64,000 bases of DNA from Bacillota bacterium (GCA_023418915.1 JAEZYU010000050.1:62001-126000); one strand, 5' to 3'; counted from the first letter of the stretch, positions 18,635 through 27,546 are shown. Numbers and translations are program-made. Notes: generated from the sequence alone by a model not told the origin.

Positions 18635-18689
18635 TTGACAAATTGTTATCTATTTCATATACTAATAACATATCAAAAATATTTGATAT
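18635..18689 (+). promoter_or_regulatory. Promoter and ArsR-type operator of the ars operon
   Basis: TTGACA at 18635-18640 and TATACT at 18658-18663 have a 17-bp spacer. Directly downstream is the perfect 20-bp palindrome ATATCAAA-AATA-TTTGATAT (18670-18689), matching the ATCAA-N6-TTGAT pattern of ArsR/SmtB operators. Repressor bound there would block transcription start or escape. It ends 12 bases before the arsR start. Confidence 0.9.
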
Positions 18690-18701
18690 GAGGTGATGAG
18701 T

Positions 18702-19022
18702 ATGATAAAACCAATGGTATATGAGGAACATGCAAAAGTGTTCAAAGCCTTATGCGACGAGAAACGGCTGCGAATACTGGAGCTATTGCGCTGTGGTGAA
18801 AAATGTGCCTGTGTTTTACTGGAACAGTTGGATCTGGGGCAGTCCGGACTTTCCTACCATATGAAGATCCTTGTTGAGTCAGGCATTGTAGATAGCCGAC
18901 AGGATGGTAAATGGACGCATTACAAAATCAGCGAGAAAGGCAGTGCTAATGCCATCACTCTGCTTAAGGAGCTGACAACTCCTAATACAACAAAGAAAGA
19001 GGCAAATTGTTGCGAAGGATAA
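18702..19022 (+). CDS. arsR: ArsR family arsenic-responsive repressor
   Basis: This 106-residue winged-helix protein contains the metalloid-sensing cysteines C31, C35 and C37 (RCGEKCACVLLEQL) and a recognition helix (LGQSGLSYHMKIL). Arsenite or antimonite binding to the cysteines releases it from DNA. ATG 18702 is chosen because the GAGGTGA site is then ~5 bases upstream; ATG 18696 and GTG 18693 are alternatives. It opens a five-gene resistance operon and sits behind the matching palindrome. The Cys-rich tail (NCCEG) may add a ligand. Confidence 0.93.
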   Translation: MIKPMVYEEHAKVFKALCDEKRLRILELLRCGEKCACVLLEQLDLGQSGLSYHMKILVESGIVDSRQDGKWTHYKISEKGSANAITLLKELTTPNTTKKEANCCEG

Positions 19023-19087
19023 AGTTAACTTAAAGGTGGAGTCACCTATCTTAAGGACAAAGCTGTCTGTTGATGGCCTTTAGTATG

Positions 19088-19116
19088 TTGGACACATCAA
19101 ATTTTATTGATATGAT
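19088..19116 (+). promoter_or_regulatory. Second ars promoter with ArsR-like operator in the spacer
   Basis: TTGGAC (19088-19093) and TATGAT (19111-19116) are 17 bp apart. Inside the spacer lies ATCAA-ATTTTA-TTGAT (19096-19111), with the same half-sites and 6-bp gap as the operator before arsR. This implies that the permease genes have their own ArsR-controlled start in addition to read-through from arsR. Confidence 0.75.
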
Positions 19117-19141
19117 GTTCGTTTATTGAAAGCGGGGTTAT

Positions 19142-20158
19142 ATGATGCAAGTATTAAAATCGATCTGGGATTTTTTTCAGAACCAGATCCTAGGCATGAA
19201 ATGGCTTAACGAACTAATCGGGAATACATTATCAGGTTTTGGACTTGACACCTCCAATCGGTGGATCGGGAGTGTTCAATTTTTCATTTATGACGTTGTA
19301 AAAATTGTCGTTCTGCTGTGCTTCCTGATTTTTATTATCAGCTATATTCAAAGCTACTTTCCCCCGGAACGCAGCAAGAAGATATTGGGACGATTCCGAG
19401 GTATCGGGGCTAACTCTGTTGCCGCCCTGCTTGGTACTGTAACGCCGTTTTGCTCCTGCTCGTCCATACCGTTATTTATAGGATTTACATCAGCCGGTCT
19501 ACCGCTGGGGGTCACCTTTTCATTCTTGATTTCCTCTCCGATGGTAGACCTGGGCTCTCTTGTCCTGCTGATGGGCATATTCGGTGCAAAAGTCGCTGTT
19601 TTATATGTGATATTCGGTTTGATAATTGCAGTGGCCGGCGGCACCTTTATCGAGAAAATGCATATGGAAAAGCACGTCGAGAGCTTTATCCTGACCGCTG
19701 GAAGCGTTGATATTGAATCACCGGAGCTGACGAGAAAAGACCGGTTGAACTATGCGAAGGAGCAAACGCTGTCAACCTTTAAAAAGGTTATCCCATATAT
19801 CCTGATCGGTGTGGGGATAGGCGCAATAATTCATAACTGGATTCCCGAGTCCTTGATAGTTTCACTGCTTGGAGGTAAAAATCCCTTCGGCGTAATATTA
19901 GCGACACTGCTTGGTGTGCCGATGTATGCTGATATCTTTGGCACGATTCCGATAGCCGAAGCGTTGCTTTTCAAAGGTGCCCAGCTGGGAACTGTGCTGT
20001 CATTTATGATGGGCGTTACCACTCTTTCCCTGCCATCGATGATCATGCTTCGAAAGGCTGTTAAACCGAAGCTGCTGGCAGTGTTCATCGCTATATGTGC
20101 GGTTGGAATAATTATTGTCGGATATTTGTTCAACGCTTTACAGGCGTTGATAGTTTAG
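19142..20158 (+). CDS. arsP: ArsP/YraQ-type (DUF318) permease
   Basis: This 338-residue membrane protein has about eight helices and the signature PFCSCSSIPLF near residue 105, characteristic of the DUF318/ArsP permeases. Known members export trivalent organoarsenicals such as methylarsenite. The conserved cysteines of this motif are proposed metalloid contacts. A second half carries LLGVPMYADIFGTIPIAEAL, also typical. It follows arsR and precedes a thioredoxin-like gene, a frequent trio in clostridial ars operons. ATG 19142 or 19145 may be used. Confidence 0.88.
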   Translation: MMQVLKSIWDFFQNQILGMKWLNELIGNTLSGFGLDTSNRWIGSVQFFIYDVVKIVVLLCFLIFIISYIQSYFPPERSKKILGRFRGIGANSVAALLGTVTPFCSCSSIPLFIGFTSAGLPLGVTFSFLISSPMVDLGSLVLLMGIFGAKVAVLYVIFGLIIAVAGGTFIEKMHMEKHVESFILTAGSVDIESPELTRKDRLNYAKEQTLSTFKKVIPYILIGVGIGAIIHNWIPESLIVSLLGGKNPFGVILATLLGVPMYADIFGTIPIAEALLFKGAQLGTVLSFMMGVTTLSLPSMIMLRKAVKPKLLAVFIAICAVGIIIVGYLFNALQALIV

Positions 20159-20170
20159 GAGGGCAGGATT

Positions 20171-20629
20171 ATGGCACTGTTTAGAAAAAGAAACAAAAAT
20201 GAAAAAACTGTATCTTGCTGTTGCGGCGGCAATTGCGATGCAGATAGTATGGCAAAAACAGAGAGAACAAAGGCAGCGGGCTTTAAAGTAAAAAGCGCTA
20301 AAACAGAGAGAACTAAAGCAGACGGTATGAAATTAGAGAGTATTAAAGCAGACGGTGTGAAACAAGAGGACACTAAGACAGAGGGCGTAAGCGTGAAGGT
20401 GCTGGGGAGCGGCTGTGCAAGGTGCAATCAGCTTGAAACAGCAGTAAAAGCAGCTCTGGAGCAGCTTGGGATAGATACAACCATTGACCACGTGACGGAT
20501 TTCCCACAGATTGCCTCCTATGGCGTAATGACCACACCTGCTCTTGTCGTTAACGGAAAAGTGGCTTCCTACGGAAAGGTTTTGAAAACAGAAGAGGTGG
20601 TTAAAATACTGCAAAAGGTTAGACAATAG
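20171..20629 (+). CDS. Thioredoxin-like (TM0996/MTH895 family) protein with Cys-rich, repetitive N-terminus
   Basis: The C-terminal ~80 residues form a small thioredoxin fold (VKVLGSGCARCNQLE, active-site C82 and C85; later the cis-Pro MTTPALVVNGK). Members often accompany ArsP permeases and may reduce arsenicals or the permease. The N-terminus is unusual: a CCCGGNC cluster (16-22) followed by ~45 residues of short KTERTKADG-type repeats, charged and probably unfolded. This looks like a metal-binding tag on a flexible tether. GGAGGG upstream supports ATG 20171, 12 bases after the permease. Confidence 0.85.
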   Translation: MALFRKRNKNEKTVSCCCGGNCDADSMAKTERTKAAGFKVKSAKTERTKADGMKLESIKADGVKQEDTKTEGVSVKVLGSGCARCNQLETAVKAALEQLGIDTTIDHVTDFPQIASYGVMTTPALVVNGKVASYGKVLKTEEVVKILQKVRQ

Positions 20630-20666
20630 TACGGAAGGTCAGACAATAGCACCTGGAGGCGCATAG

Positions 20667-21716
20667 ATGGAGAATAGCAAAAATACTGGAATCGGCTTTT
20701 TCGAAAAATACCTTACGGTGTGGGTTGTTTTATGTATGGCCTCAGGAGTACTGATCGGCAGGTTTCTGCCCGGCGTTCCGGTGCTTCTGGGGCGTCTCGA
20801 GTATGCGAATGTTTCCATACCAATAGCTATACTTATTTGGCTTATGATCTATCCAATGATGCTGAAAGTCGATTTCAAGAGCATTAAAAATGTGGGTAGA
20901 AATCCGAAAGGGTTGTTTGTTACATGGGTGACCAACTGGCTTATCAAGCCTTTTACCATGTTTGGAATCGCATGGATGTTTTTCTTTGTCATTTTTAGGG
21001 CACTGATCCCGGCGGAACTTGCGAAAGACTATCTGGCTGGAGCGATACTTCTAGGGGCGGCCCCATGTACAGCCATGGTATTTGTCTGGAGCCATCTGAC
21101 AAAGGGAAATGCAGCCTACACCGTGGTACAGGTAGCGACCAACGATATCATCATTCTCATAGCATTTACACCCATTGTCGCATTTCTTCTTGGTATAAGC
21201 GGCGTAATGATACCTTGGGATACGCTAATCCTTTCGGTGTTTTTATTTGTCGTAATTCCACTGGCAGCAGGAGCAATCACTAGGAATTATGTGACAAAAA
21301 AGCATGGATTGGAATACTTTGAAAAGGGTTTTGTGCCTAAATTCGGGAATATTACCATTACTGGTTTGCTGTTGACACTTGTTATCATTTTTTCATTTCA
21401 AGGTAAGGTTATTCTCGAGAACCCGCTGCATATAGTGTTGATAGCCATACCGCTGATAATCCAGACATTTATGATTTTCTTTATTGCCTATCTTGCAGGC
21501 AAGGCTCTGAAACTTCCGCACGATATTGCAGCACCGGCTGGTATGATCGGCGCATCCAATTTCTTTGAGCTTGCGGTTGCAGTTTCTATTGCACTATTTG
21601 GTGCACAAAGCCCCGTGGCACTTGCTACTATAGTCGGTGTACTGGTTGAGGTTCCGGTTATGCTTACTCTCGTTAGAATTGCAAACAATACGAAAGGATG
21701 GTTTGGACATGAGTAA
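20667..21716 (+). CDS. acr3: Arsenite efflux pump, ACR3 family
   Basis: This 349-residue protein has ten hydrophobic segments and clear ACR3 motifs: GAAPCTAMVFVWSHLTKG with the essential cysteine of helix 4, and the helix-9 segment IGASNFFELAVAVSIALFG. It exports arsenite using the membrane potential or proton gradient. A CTGGAGG site precedes ATG 20667. It overlaps arsC by 8 bases, so reductase and pump are translationally coupled. It is often annotated arsB, although it is unrelated to the ArsB fold. Confidence 0.95.
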   Translation: MENSKNTGIGFFEKYLTVWVVLCMASGVLIGRFLPGVPVLLGRLEYANVSIPIAILIWLMIYPMMLKVDFKSIKNVGRNPKGLFVTWVTNWLIKPFTMFGIAWMFFFVIFRALIPAELAKDYLAGAILLGAAPCTAMVFVWSHLTKGNAAYTVVQVATNDIIILIAFTPIVAFLLGISGVMIPWDTLILSVFLFVVIPLAAGAITRNYVTKKHGLEYFEKGFVPKFGNITITGLLLTLVIIFSFQGKVILENPLHIVLIAIPLIIQTFMIFFIAYLAGKALKLPHDIAAPAGMIGASNFFELAVAVSIALFGAQSPVALATIVGVLVEVPVMLTLVRIANNTKGWFGHE

Positions 21717-22107
21717 ACCCAAGGTTGCTTTTATCTGTGTACACAATTCTTGCCGCAGCCAGATTGCCGAGGCTCTTGGCAAACGTTTTGCAGCTGATGT
21801 GTTTGAGAGCTATTCGGCAGGCACAGAGATGAGAAACCGGATCAATCCGGATGCGGTACGCCTTATGAAGGAACTCTATGGCATTGATATGGAACAAACC
21901 CAGTGTCCAAAGCTGCTTACCGATATTCCTCCTGTAGATGTGGTCATCACGATGGGCTGCAATGTGGAGTGCCCTTATCTGCCCTGTAGACGCAGAGAGG
22001 ACTGGGGATTGGATGACCCAACCGGAAAACCGGACGATGAATTTATTAAAGTAATCAAGGAAATTGAGAAGAAGATTCTACATTTGCGTTCCTCGCTCAT
22101 TAGTTAG
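21709..22107 (+). CDS. arsC: Arsenate reductase, thioredoxin-coupled type
   Basis: This 132-residue low-molecular-weight phosphatase-fold enzyme has the P-loop C10-VHNSC-R16 and the later cysteines C84, C88 and C93 (MGCNVECPYLPC). These relay the disulfide to thioredoxin. It reduces arsenate to arsenite for the ACR3 pump. ATG 21709 overlaps the end of acr3 and is preceded by AAAGGATGG. It is the last gene of the operon, followed by a terminator. Confidence 0.95.
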   Translation: MSKPKVAFICVHNSCRSQIAEALGKRFAADVFESYSAGTEMRNRINPDAVRLMKELYGIDMEQTQCPKLLTDIPPVDVVITMGCNVECPYLPCRRREDWGLDDPTGKPDDEFIKVIKEIEKKILHLRSSLIS

Positions 22108-22182
22108 GAAAACTGGTTGGTCCTGAAGGTCAGGCCACCAGTACACTCATGGATGATGATCTGAAAGATTCATGATCGCAAC

Positions 22183-22216
22183 AAGAGCCCGTCACAACTG
22201 ACCGGCTCTTATTTAT
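22183..22216 (+). terminator. Terminator of the ars operon
   Basis: AAGAGCC-C-GTCA-CAAC-TGAC-C-GGCTCTT stem followed by ATTTATT. Another hairpin without a T-run lies at ~22111-22141. Confidence 0.82.
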
Positions 22217-22361
22217 TCTGTCATAAAAAATGAGGAGTTATTTCTATACCTTCAGTCGAAAATATGCTTGATGACGTATACTGTTTACGATTTCAAACAG
22301 TGATGCTTGCTCATGACGTAACGTAATGTAGTATAATAGAATTTAGAGGTGAGATGCGGCT

Positions 22362-22657
22362 ATGGACGACGAAAAAACCTATTCGGTGGGCGAACTGGCA
22401 AAGGCAACAGGGCTGACCGTCCGGCAGCACAGCACCTGGCTGGAAACTGGTGGAATAAAGTTATACTATACACAATAGAAGGCAATCCCGATATGATGGA
22501 TGCAATGCTCACAGTCAACAATTCGCGCGATGAATGGCCTGCAGCTGACCGCAAATTGTACGAGATGGCTGAGCCGTTCATTGAGGCGGCATTAACAGTC
22601 TATATGGAAAAGAACAATTTGAAAATTCCGTTTGGGGAGGATAAATATAATGACTGA
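22362..22657 (+). pseudogene. MerR/TipAS-type regulator with large internal deletion
   Basis: ATG 22362 has a good site (GAGGTGAG). It begins a MerR helix-turn-helix (YSVGELAKATGLTVR) that breaks off after ~20 residues. A different frame then gives a TipAS-like C-terminal end (NPDMMDAMLTVNNS, then WPAADRKLYEMAEPFIEAAL), closing at 22657. About 150 residues and the reading frame are missing between them. The stop overlaps the start of the ABC ATPase gene, so it was the cognate regulator of that exporter. The promoter-like TATAAT at ~22332 survives. Confidence 0.8.
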
Positions 22658-23558
22658 CAGTATAAAGGTCACTAATCTGAAAAAGTCTTACGGCGACAAT
22701 GAAGTCTTGCGCGGCGTGACGTTTTCCGTAAAACGTGGCGAAATATTCTCACTGCTCGGTGTGAATGGTGCAGGAAAAACTACAACCATCGAATGTCTGG
22801 AGGGCTTACGTAAATGGAGCACGGGCGAAATTGTTGTGGAGGGTATATCTGTCGCAAAAGCGCCTGAAAAAATCCGTAGGATCCTCGGCGTTCAACTTCA
22901 GAGCACTGCGCTGGCTGAAAACATGACAGCAAAGGAAGCCATGCGGCTGTTCTGTGCCTGGCACAAAGTTAAATACCGCAAAGATTTGCTCGTAAGGTTC
23001 GACATGGATGGCGAATATTTGAACAAACCCTACGCAGCACTGTCTACCGGACGCAAGCGCAGGCTTCACCTGGCGCTGGCACTTTGCCATAATCCACGTT
23101 TGGTGGTACTCGATGAGCCGACGGCAGGTCTGGATGTGGAAGGGCGAAATACGCTCCATAAGGAAATACGACGGCTTCGTGATGATGGCGTGACGATTCT
23201 GATGGCAACTCACGATATGGCTGAAGCTGAAGCCCTGAGCGACCATATTGCTATTCTGCGCGGCGGTGTGATTGCCCGCAGTGGTACGCCGATGGAATTG
23301 ACGGCGGATTCCGACATTCAAAGCCGTGTATTTGTAAAAACGCGGGGTGGCAGTTTACAAAAGAGCCTTCCTTCAGAATTGGAAAAGCCGGAAACGACAG
23401 CGGAAGGTTATTCTGTGTTTAAATGTAAGGATGCGGCGGAGTTTCTCCTGATTCTTCTTAGTCACATACAAAAGTGCGGGGACACGGTAACTGACCTTAG
23501 GGTAGAGCGAGCCAGCATTGAAGACATTTTTCTTTCGGTTGCGGGAGGTGCAAAATGA
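22650..23558 (+). CDS. ABC transporter ATP-binding protein (export type)
   Basis: This 302-residue ATPase has Walker A GVNGAGKTT (~40), a Q-loop, Walker B LVVLDEPTAGLD (~160) and a switch His in MATHDMAEAE. The signature is the unusual LSTGRKRRLHLALAL instead of LSGGQ. A C-terminal extension of ~90 residues follows, as in DrrA/CcmA-like drug or peptide exporters. GGGGAGG at 22634-22640 selects ATG 22650. It overlaps the permease gene by 4 bases. With its regulator broken, expression may now be constitutive or reduced. Confidence 0.9.
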   Translation: MTDSIKVTNLKKSYGDNEVLRGVTFSVKRGEIFSLLGVNGAGKTTTIECLEGLRKWSTGEIVVEGISVAKAPEKIRRILGVQLQSTALAENMTAKEAMRLFCAWHKVKYRKDLLVRFDMDGEYLNKPYAALSTGRKRRLHLALALCHNPRLVVLDEPTAGLDVEGRNTLHKEIRRLRDDGVTILMATHDMAEAEALSDHIAILRGGVIARSGTPMELTADSDIQSRVFVKTRGGSLQKSLPSELEKPETTAEGYSVFKCKDAAEFLLILLSHIQKCGDTVTDLRVERASIEDIFLSVAGGAK

Positions 23559-24274
23559 AAGCATTTTTCATTCAGTTGAGTATTCAGTTCAGGGGTGATT
23601 TTCGTGACAAGGGTATACTGATGGTGTACTATCTTGTTCCGATCGCATTTTATGTTATTATGGGCAGTATCATGAAAACGCTGGAAATGGAGAATGGTGT
23701 GCCGCTGAACCTATCCATTACGATATTCGCTTTGTCTATGTCTGCATTCCTTGGTATGCCGCAGATTTTGGTTAAAGCCCGCGAGATCGGAGTGCTGGAT
23801 GCATACAAGGCCACAGGGATTCCTGTGTGGAGTATGCCGCTTGCCACAATTGTGATTTCCACGCTTCATATTATGCTTGTAGCGCTGATCATTCTGTTTT
23901 CTGCACCGTATCTTTTTGCGACAGAGCTGCCTGGAAATATAGGAGCGTATCTTTTCACAGTGCTGTTGATTGCGCTATGCTCGGAAACTTTGGGGGCATT
24001 GCTCTCATGTCTTGTCAAGAAGCAGAACACCTTGACTTTGGTTTCTCAATGCCTGTTCCTGCCTACGATTATGTTTTCCGGCATCATGTTTCCGTCTGAA
24101 TTGCTGCCGGAGCCTATGCAATGGGCTGGCAAGGTACTGCCTGCTACGCAGGGAATGTATATGTATACTAATGAAGGGCTTCAAGCGCAGCCAATCATCA
24201 TTCTTTGTGTGATGACAATCATGTTTTTCGCAGTTTCGGGGGTATTGTTCAGGCGTATTAGCGCAAGGCGGTAA
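23555..24274 (+). CDS. ABC-2 type transporter permease
   Basis: This 239-residue protein has six predicted membrane segments and the ABC-2 pattern (SMPLATIVISTLHIML, then LFLPTIMFSGIMFPSELLP). It pairs with the preceding ATPase; the start overlaps its stop (ATGA). The family exports drugs, lipids or peptides. The regulator remnant of TipAS type upstream hints at an antibiotic-like substrate, which is inference only. No clear terminator follows before the convergent gene. Confidence 0.87.
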   Translation: MKAFFIQLSIQFRGDFRDKGILMVYYLVPIAFYVIMGSIMKTLEMENGVPLNLSITIFALSMSAFLGMPQILVKAREIGVLDAYKATGIPVWSMPLATIVISTLHIMLVALIILFSAPYLFATELPGNIGAYLFTVLLIALCSETLGALLSCLVKKQNTLTLVSQCLFLPTIMFSGIMFPSELLPEPMQWAGKVLPATQGMYMYTNEGLQAQPIIILCVMTIMFFAVSGVLFRRISARR

Positions 24275-24338
24275 CCCGTAATGCGGGAACAAAAAAATCA
24301 AGGGGAGTGCAAGCAGACTGTGCGTTTCTTGTACTTTC

Positions 24339-25178
24339 TTATTGAGTATATTTTTTGGGAGAGATCCCCTCTAATCGTCTAAAGGTTTTGTAGAAATTCG
24401 AGTAGTCTGCAAAACCTGCAGAATGGCAGGTTTCCAGCACAGGGGTGCCGCTTATCAGCAGTTCCTTGGCCTTTAATATTCTTTTGTAAGCAATGTATTC
24501 CCCTACTGTTACTCCTGTATTTTGCTTGAACAGATGACAGAGGTAATACTTATTGACATAAAACTTCTCTTCCAGAGAATCCAGGGTGATCCGGTGATGC
24601 AGGTGGGTGTTGATATAGTCCAGAATCACTACGATTTTCTCGTCATAAGCCATGGTGTTTTCCTGGGCTGTTCTACTTTCTGCAAAGATTTGATTGAGGG
24701 ATACGAGCAGCTGTAAAAAGTACGTTTTGATCATGAGATCGCTTTCACAAACCCGATCTTCAGAATATTTTTTCATCTTATGAAAGTAATGATCGATATG
24801 ATGATCGATAATGTCTGAACCGTCGATTCGATTATGATGTCCTAATTTTCTTCGTTCAAAACAATAGAGCAGATTGTAATCCTTTTGCTGAAAGGAAGAA
24901 ACATATTCCGGACGGAAGTGGATCGTGATCCGTTCATAGGGCCTGGATGAGTTAAATATCGGTCTGTGCAGTTCTCCGGTGTTGATGACAAGAAGATCGT
25001 GCTTTTTGAGGGAGTAGCCTTGCCCCTCTATGGAATAGGTCACATCTCCGGAAAGAAAGTAGTAGATCTCATATCTGTCATGGATGTGGATCGGATATTC
25101 CATGGGGGCTTTTGAGGTTGCCGTATGACTTATATCGATTTGATTTTCATAGGAATAACTAAATAAAAGTGAATCCAT
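24339..25178 (-). CDS. AraC family transcriptional regulator (cupin sensor)
   Basis: This 279-residue protein has an N-terminal cupin with metal-type histidines (PIHIHDRYEIYYFLSG) at ~30-110. C-terminal AraC helices lie at ~180-278 (VNKYYLCHLFKQNTGVTVGE and the second motif SAGFADYSNFYKTFRR). It is transcribed divergently from an isomerase-oxidoreductase cluster across a 263-bp AT-rich gap (25179-25441) and is the likely regulator of that cluster. The gap holds a TATAAT (near 25408) serving the rightward genes. Confidence 0.9.
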   Translation of the reverse strand: MDSLLFSYSYENQIDISHTATSKAPMEYPIHIHDRYEIYYFLSGDVTYSIEGQGYSLKKHDLLVINTGELHRPIFNSSRPYERITIHFRPEYVSSFQQKDYNLLYCFERRKLGHHNRIDGSDIIDHHIDHYFHKMKKYSEDRVCESDLMIKTYFLQLLVSLNQIFAESRTAQENTMAYDEKIVVILDYINTHLHHRITLDSLEEKFYVNKYYLCHLFKQNTGVTVGEYIAYKRILKAKELLISGTPVLETCHSAGFADYSNFYKTFRRLEGISPKKYTQ

Positions 25179-25441
25179 AAAAAACTCCTGCCAGTATCAT
25201 TTGCTTATATCAATATAACGAAGCGAATGATATTCACCGCCTCGCGTAAACGCACAGAGGTAAGATAAATTTTCTGGTTTTTTCTTTGAACGATGCGTTC
25301 TAACAATGCTAAGCTAACTTTTTGCAGATATTATTAATTATTATACAGCAAAATTTGCAATATTTGAAGCAACAAAGTCAAAGAGATTATCTATGGAATT
25401 CTCTATAATAGAAATATTAAAGCAAGAAAAGAGAGGGAAAG

Positions 25442-26299
25442 ATGAGTAAATTTATTCTATCTGCTTTTGCAGATGAGATCGATCCAAATCTGGATGTACA
25501 GATGGATGTCCTGGAACAGCACGGGATCAATTATATCGAAGTACGAGGAGTCAATGGAAAGAGTATAACCCAATATTCGCTGGAAGAAGTAAGGGAAATC
25601 AAAAGAAAGCTGGATGACAGGGGATTTAAGATTTCTGCCATTGGGTCTCCTATTGGGAAAATCAAAATAACCGATGATTTTGGCCCTCATTTGGAATTGT
25701 TCAAGCATACCATAGAGATTGCAAAAATTCTGAAAACGCCGTACATTCGTATGTTTAGTTTTTTTATTCCGGAGGGGGAAAACCCGGCGGACTATCGGGA
25801 AGAAGTCATGAATCGATGGAATAAGTTTATAGAGGCAGCTGAGGGAACCGGAATTACATTGCTTCATGAAAACGAAAAGGGGATTTATGGAGATACTGCA
25901 GAGCGATGTCTCGATTTAGTAAGAGAGATGAACTGTGAGTATATGAAGCTTATTTTTGATCCGGCTAACTTTGTTCAATGTGATGAAAAAACCTATCCGG
26001 AAGCCTATGAGTTGTTAAAGGAGCATGTTGTTTATCTGCATATCAAGGATGCGGTATACAGTGATCATCATGTAGTGCCTGCCGGGCAAGGGGATGGAAG
26101 GTTGAGTGAGCTTCTTTTGAGCTTCCATAAAAAGGGATTTGAAGGATTTCTCTCCTTGGAGCCTCACTTATGGAATTTCGTAGGCTTTGCAGAATTGGAA
26201 AATGGAAGGATAGAGGCCGGTACGGAGGATTCAGGACCTCAGAAGTTTGCCATAGCAGCTTTTGCACTAAAGAAGCTGATTAAGGAGATCACGGGATAG
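25442..26299 (+). CDS. Sugar phosphate isomerase/epimerase (TIM barrel, AP-endonuclease family 2 fold)
   Basis: This 285-residue protein matches the xylose isomerase-like TIM barrel. The start is FILSAFADEI, with EVRG in the second strand, LHENEKG with a metal-ligand Glu, FDPANF, HIKDA with a His ligand, and SLEPHL with the final Glu. Members isomerise or epimerise sugars, keto-inositols or 3-keto sugars with a divalent metal. An AGAGAGGGAAAG site precedes ATG 25442. It is followed closely by an oxidoreductase, a pairing typical of oxidation-isomerisation routes for unusual sugars. The substrate is not evident. Confidence 0.88.
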   Translation: MSKFILSAFADEIDPNLDVQMDVLEQHGINYIEVRGVNGKSITQYSLEEVREIKRKLDDRGFKISAIGSPIGKIKITDDFGPHLELFKHTIEIAKILKTPYIRMFSFFIPEGENPADYREEVMNRWNKFIEAAEGTGITLLHENEKGIYGDTAERCLDLVREMNCEYMKLIFDPANFVQCDEKTYPEAYELLKEHVVYLHIKDAVYSDHHVVPAGQGDGRLSELLLSFHKKGFEGFLSLEPHLWNFVGFAELENGRIEAGTEDSGPQKFAIAAFALKKLIKEITG

Positions 26300-26346
26300 C
26301 AATAGGTTTACCTTAGCAGTTTTGCGCTAAGGAAGCTGTTTATAGG
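26246..26346 (+). repeat. Decayed tandem duplication of the isomerase gene end
   Basis: About 40 bases at the 3' end of the isomerase gene (26246-26285, containing ATAGCAGCTTTTGCACTAAA) recur with ~20% change at 26307-26346, after the stop. The second copy forms a CCTTAGC/GCTAAGG hairpin. This looks like a small duplication that has since drifted. Confidence 0.6.
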
Positions 26347-26384
26347 AAGCTGCATAAATGAATCACAGGTTAGGAGGATATAGA

Positions 26385-27542
26385 ATGGAGAATGTTCGCA
26401 TAGGGATTATTGGCATCGGAAATATGGGAAGTTCTCATGCCGAGAACTTGATTGCGGGAAAAGTGCCGGGAGCCAAGTTGACAGCAGTTTGCGATCTGCG
26501 GCTGACAAGACTTGAATGGGCACAAAAGGAACTAGGGGAAGAGGTGCAAAGATTTGCATCTCCTGAGGAATTATTTCATGCGCAGGTGATCGATGCAGTA
26601 ATGATCTGTACTCCTCACTATGCTCATCCCCCTCTTGCGATTCAGGCTTTTGACAATGGTCTCCATGTATTGATCGAAAAACCGGCCGGAGTTTATACGA
26701 AGCAAGTCAGAGAAATGAATGAAGCAGCAGCTAAAAGCGGTAAGAGCTTCTGTATCATGTATAATCAAAGAACCAATCCATTATATCAAAAAGTAAAAGA
26801 GCTGATAGATGCAGGGGAGCTTGGAGAGCTACGAAGAACCAATTGGATCATCACCTCCTGGTATCGCCCTCAAAGCTATTATGACAGCGGCGGATGGAGA
26901 GCTACATGGGGCGGAGAAGGAGGAGGAGTCCTTCTGAATCAGGATCCTCATCAGTTGGATCTATGGCAATGGATATGTGGAATGCCTGTAAGAGTCCGGG
27001 CATTTATGGGGTTTGGCAAGATGCACGACATAGAAGTGGAAGATGATGTAACGGCTTATGTGGAATATGAGAACGGAGCTACCGGAGTATTCGTTACTTC
27101 CACCAGTGATGCTCCTGGTACCAATCGCCTGGAGATCACAGGAGATCGGGGAAAAATCGTTATAGAAGATGAGAAAATCACCTTCCACCGGCTTCGGGTA
27201 CCGGAAAGGCGATTCAATAAAGAGTATAAGGGCGGATTTGGACAGCCGGAGTGCTGGAAATGTGAAGTACCTGTAAACGGGCGTCAGACCGATCATGTGG
27301 GTATTATGAATAATTGGGTGGATTCTATTACCAGGGGAGTCCCGCTATTGGCTCCCGGAGAAGAAGGGATCCTGGGATTAACGATTTCCAATGCCATGCA
27401 TTTATCCGCATGGGCTGATGATTGGGTAGAGCTGCCTATAGATGAGGATTTGTATTATAAAAAATTGCAGGAACGAATAAAGGCATCAACATTTAAGAAA
27501 GAAGTAAGGGATACAACACTGGATGTTCATGGGACCCACTAA
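26385..27542 (+). CDS. Gfo/Idh/MocA family oxidoreductase
   Basis: The 385-residue NAD(P)-dependent enzyme has an N-terminal Rossmann fold (IGIIGIGNMGSSHAE), the cofactor-side EKPAG motif (~95), and a C-terminal alpha/beta domain with GGGVLLNQDPHQLDLWQW carrying the catalytic His. The family oxidises or reduces sugar hydroxyls or inositols. TAGGAGG at 26371 selects ATG 26385 over ATG 26358. It sits between an isomerase and an isomerase-oxidoreductase fusion, all under the divergent AraC regulator. Substrate not determinable. Confidence 0.9.
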   Translation: MENVRIGIIGIGNMGSSHAENLIAGKVPGAKLTAVCDLRLTRLEWAQKELGEEVQRFASPEELFHAQVIDAVMICTPHYAHPPLAIQAFDNGLHVLIEKPAGVYTKQVREMNEAAAKSGKSFCIMYNQRTNPLYQKVKELIDAGELGELRRTNWIITSWYRPQSYYDSGGWRATWGGEGGGVLLNQDPHQLDLWQWICGMPVRVRAFMGFGKMHDIEVEDDVTAYVEYENGATGVFVTSTSDAPGTNRLEITGDRGKIVIEDEKITFHRLRVPERRFNKEYKGGFGQPECWKCEVPVNGRQTDHVGIMNNWVDSITRGVPLLAPGEEGILGLTISNAMHLSAWADDWVELPIDEDLYYKKLQERIKASTFKKEVRDTTLDVHGTH

Positions 27543-27546
27543 AAAC

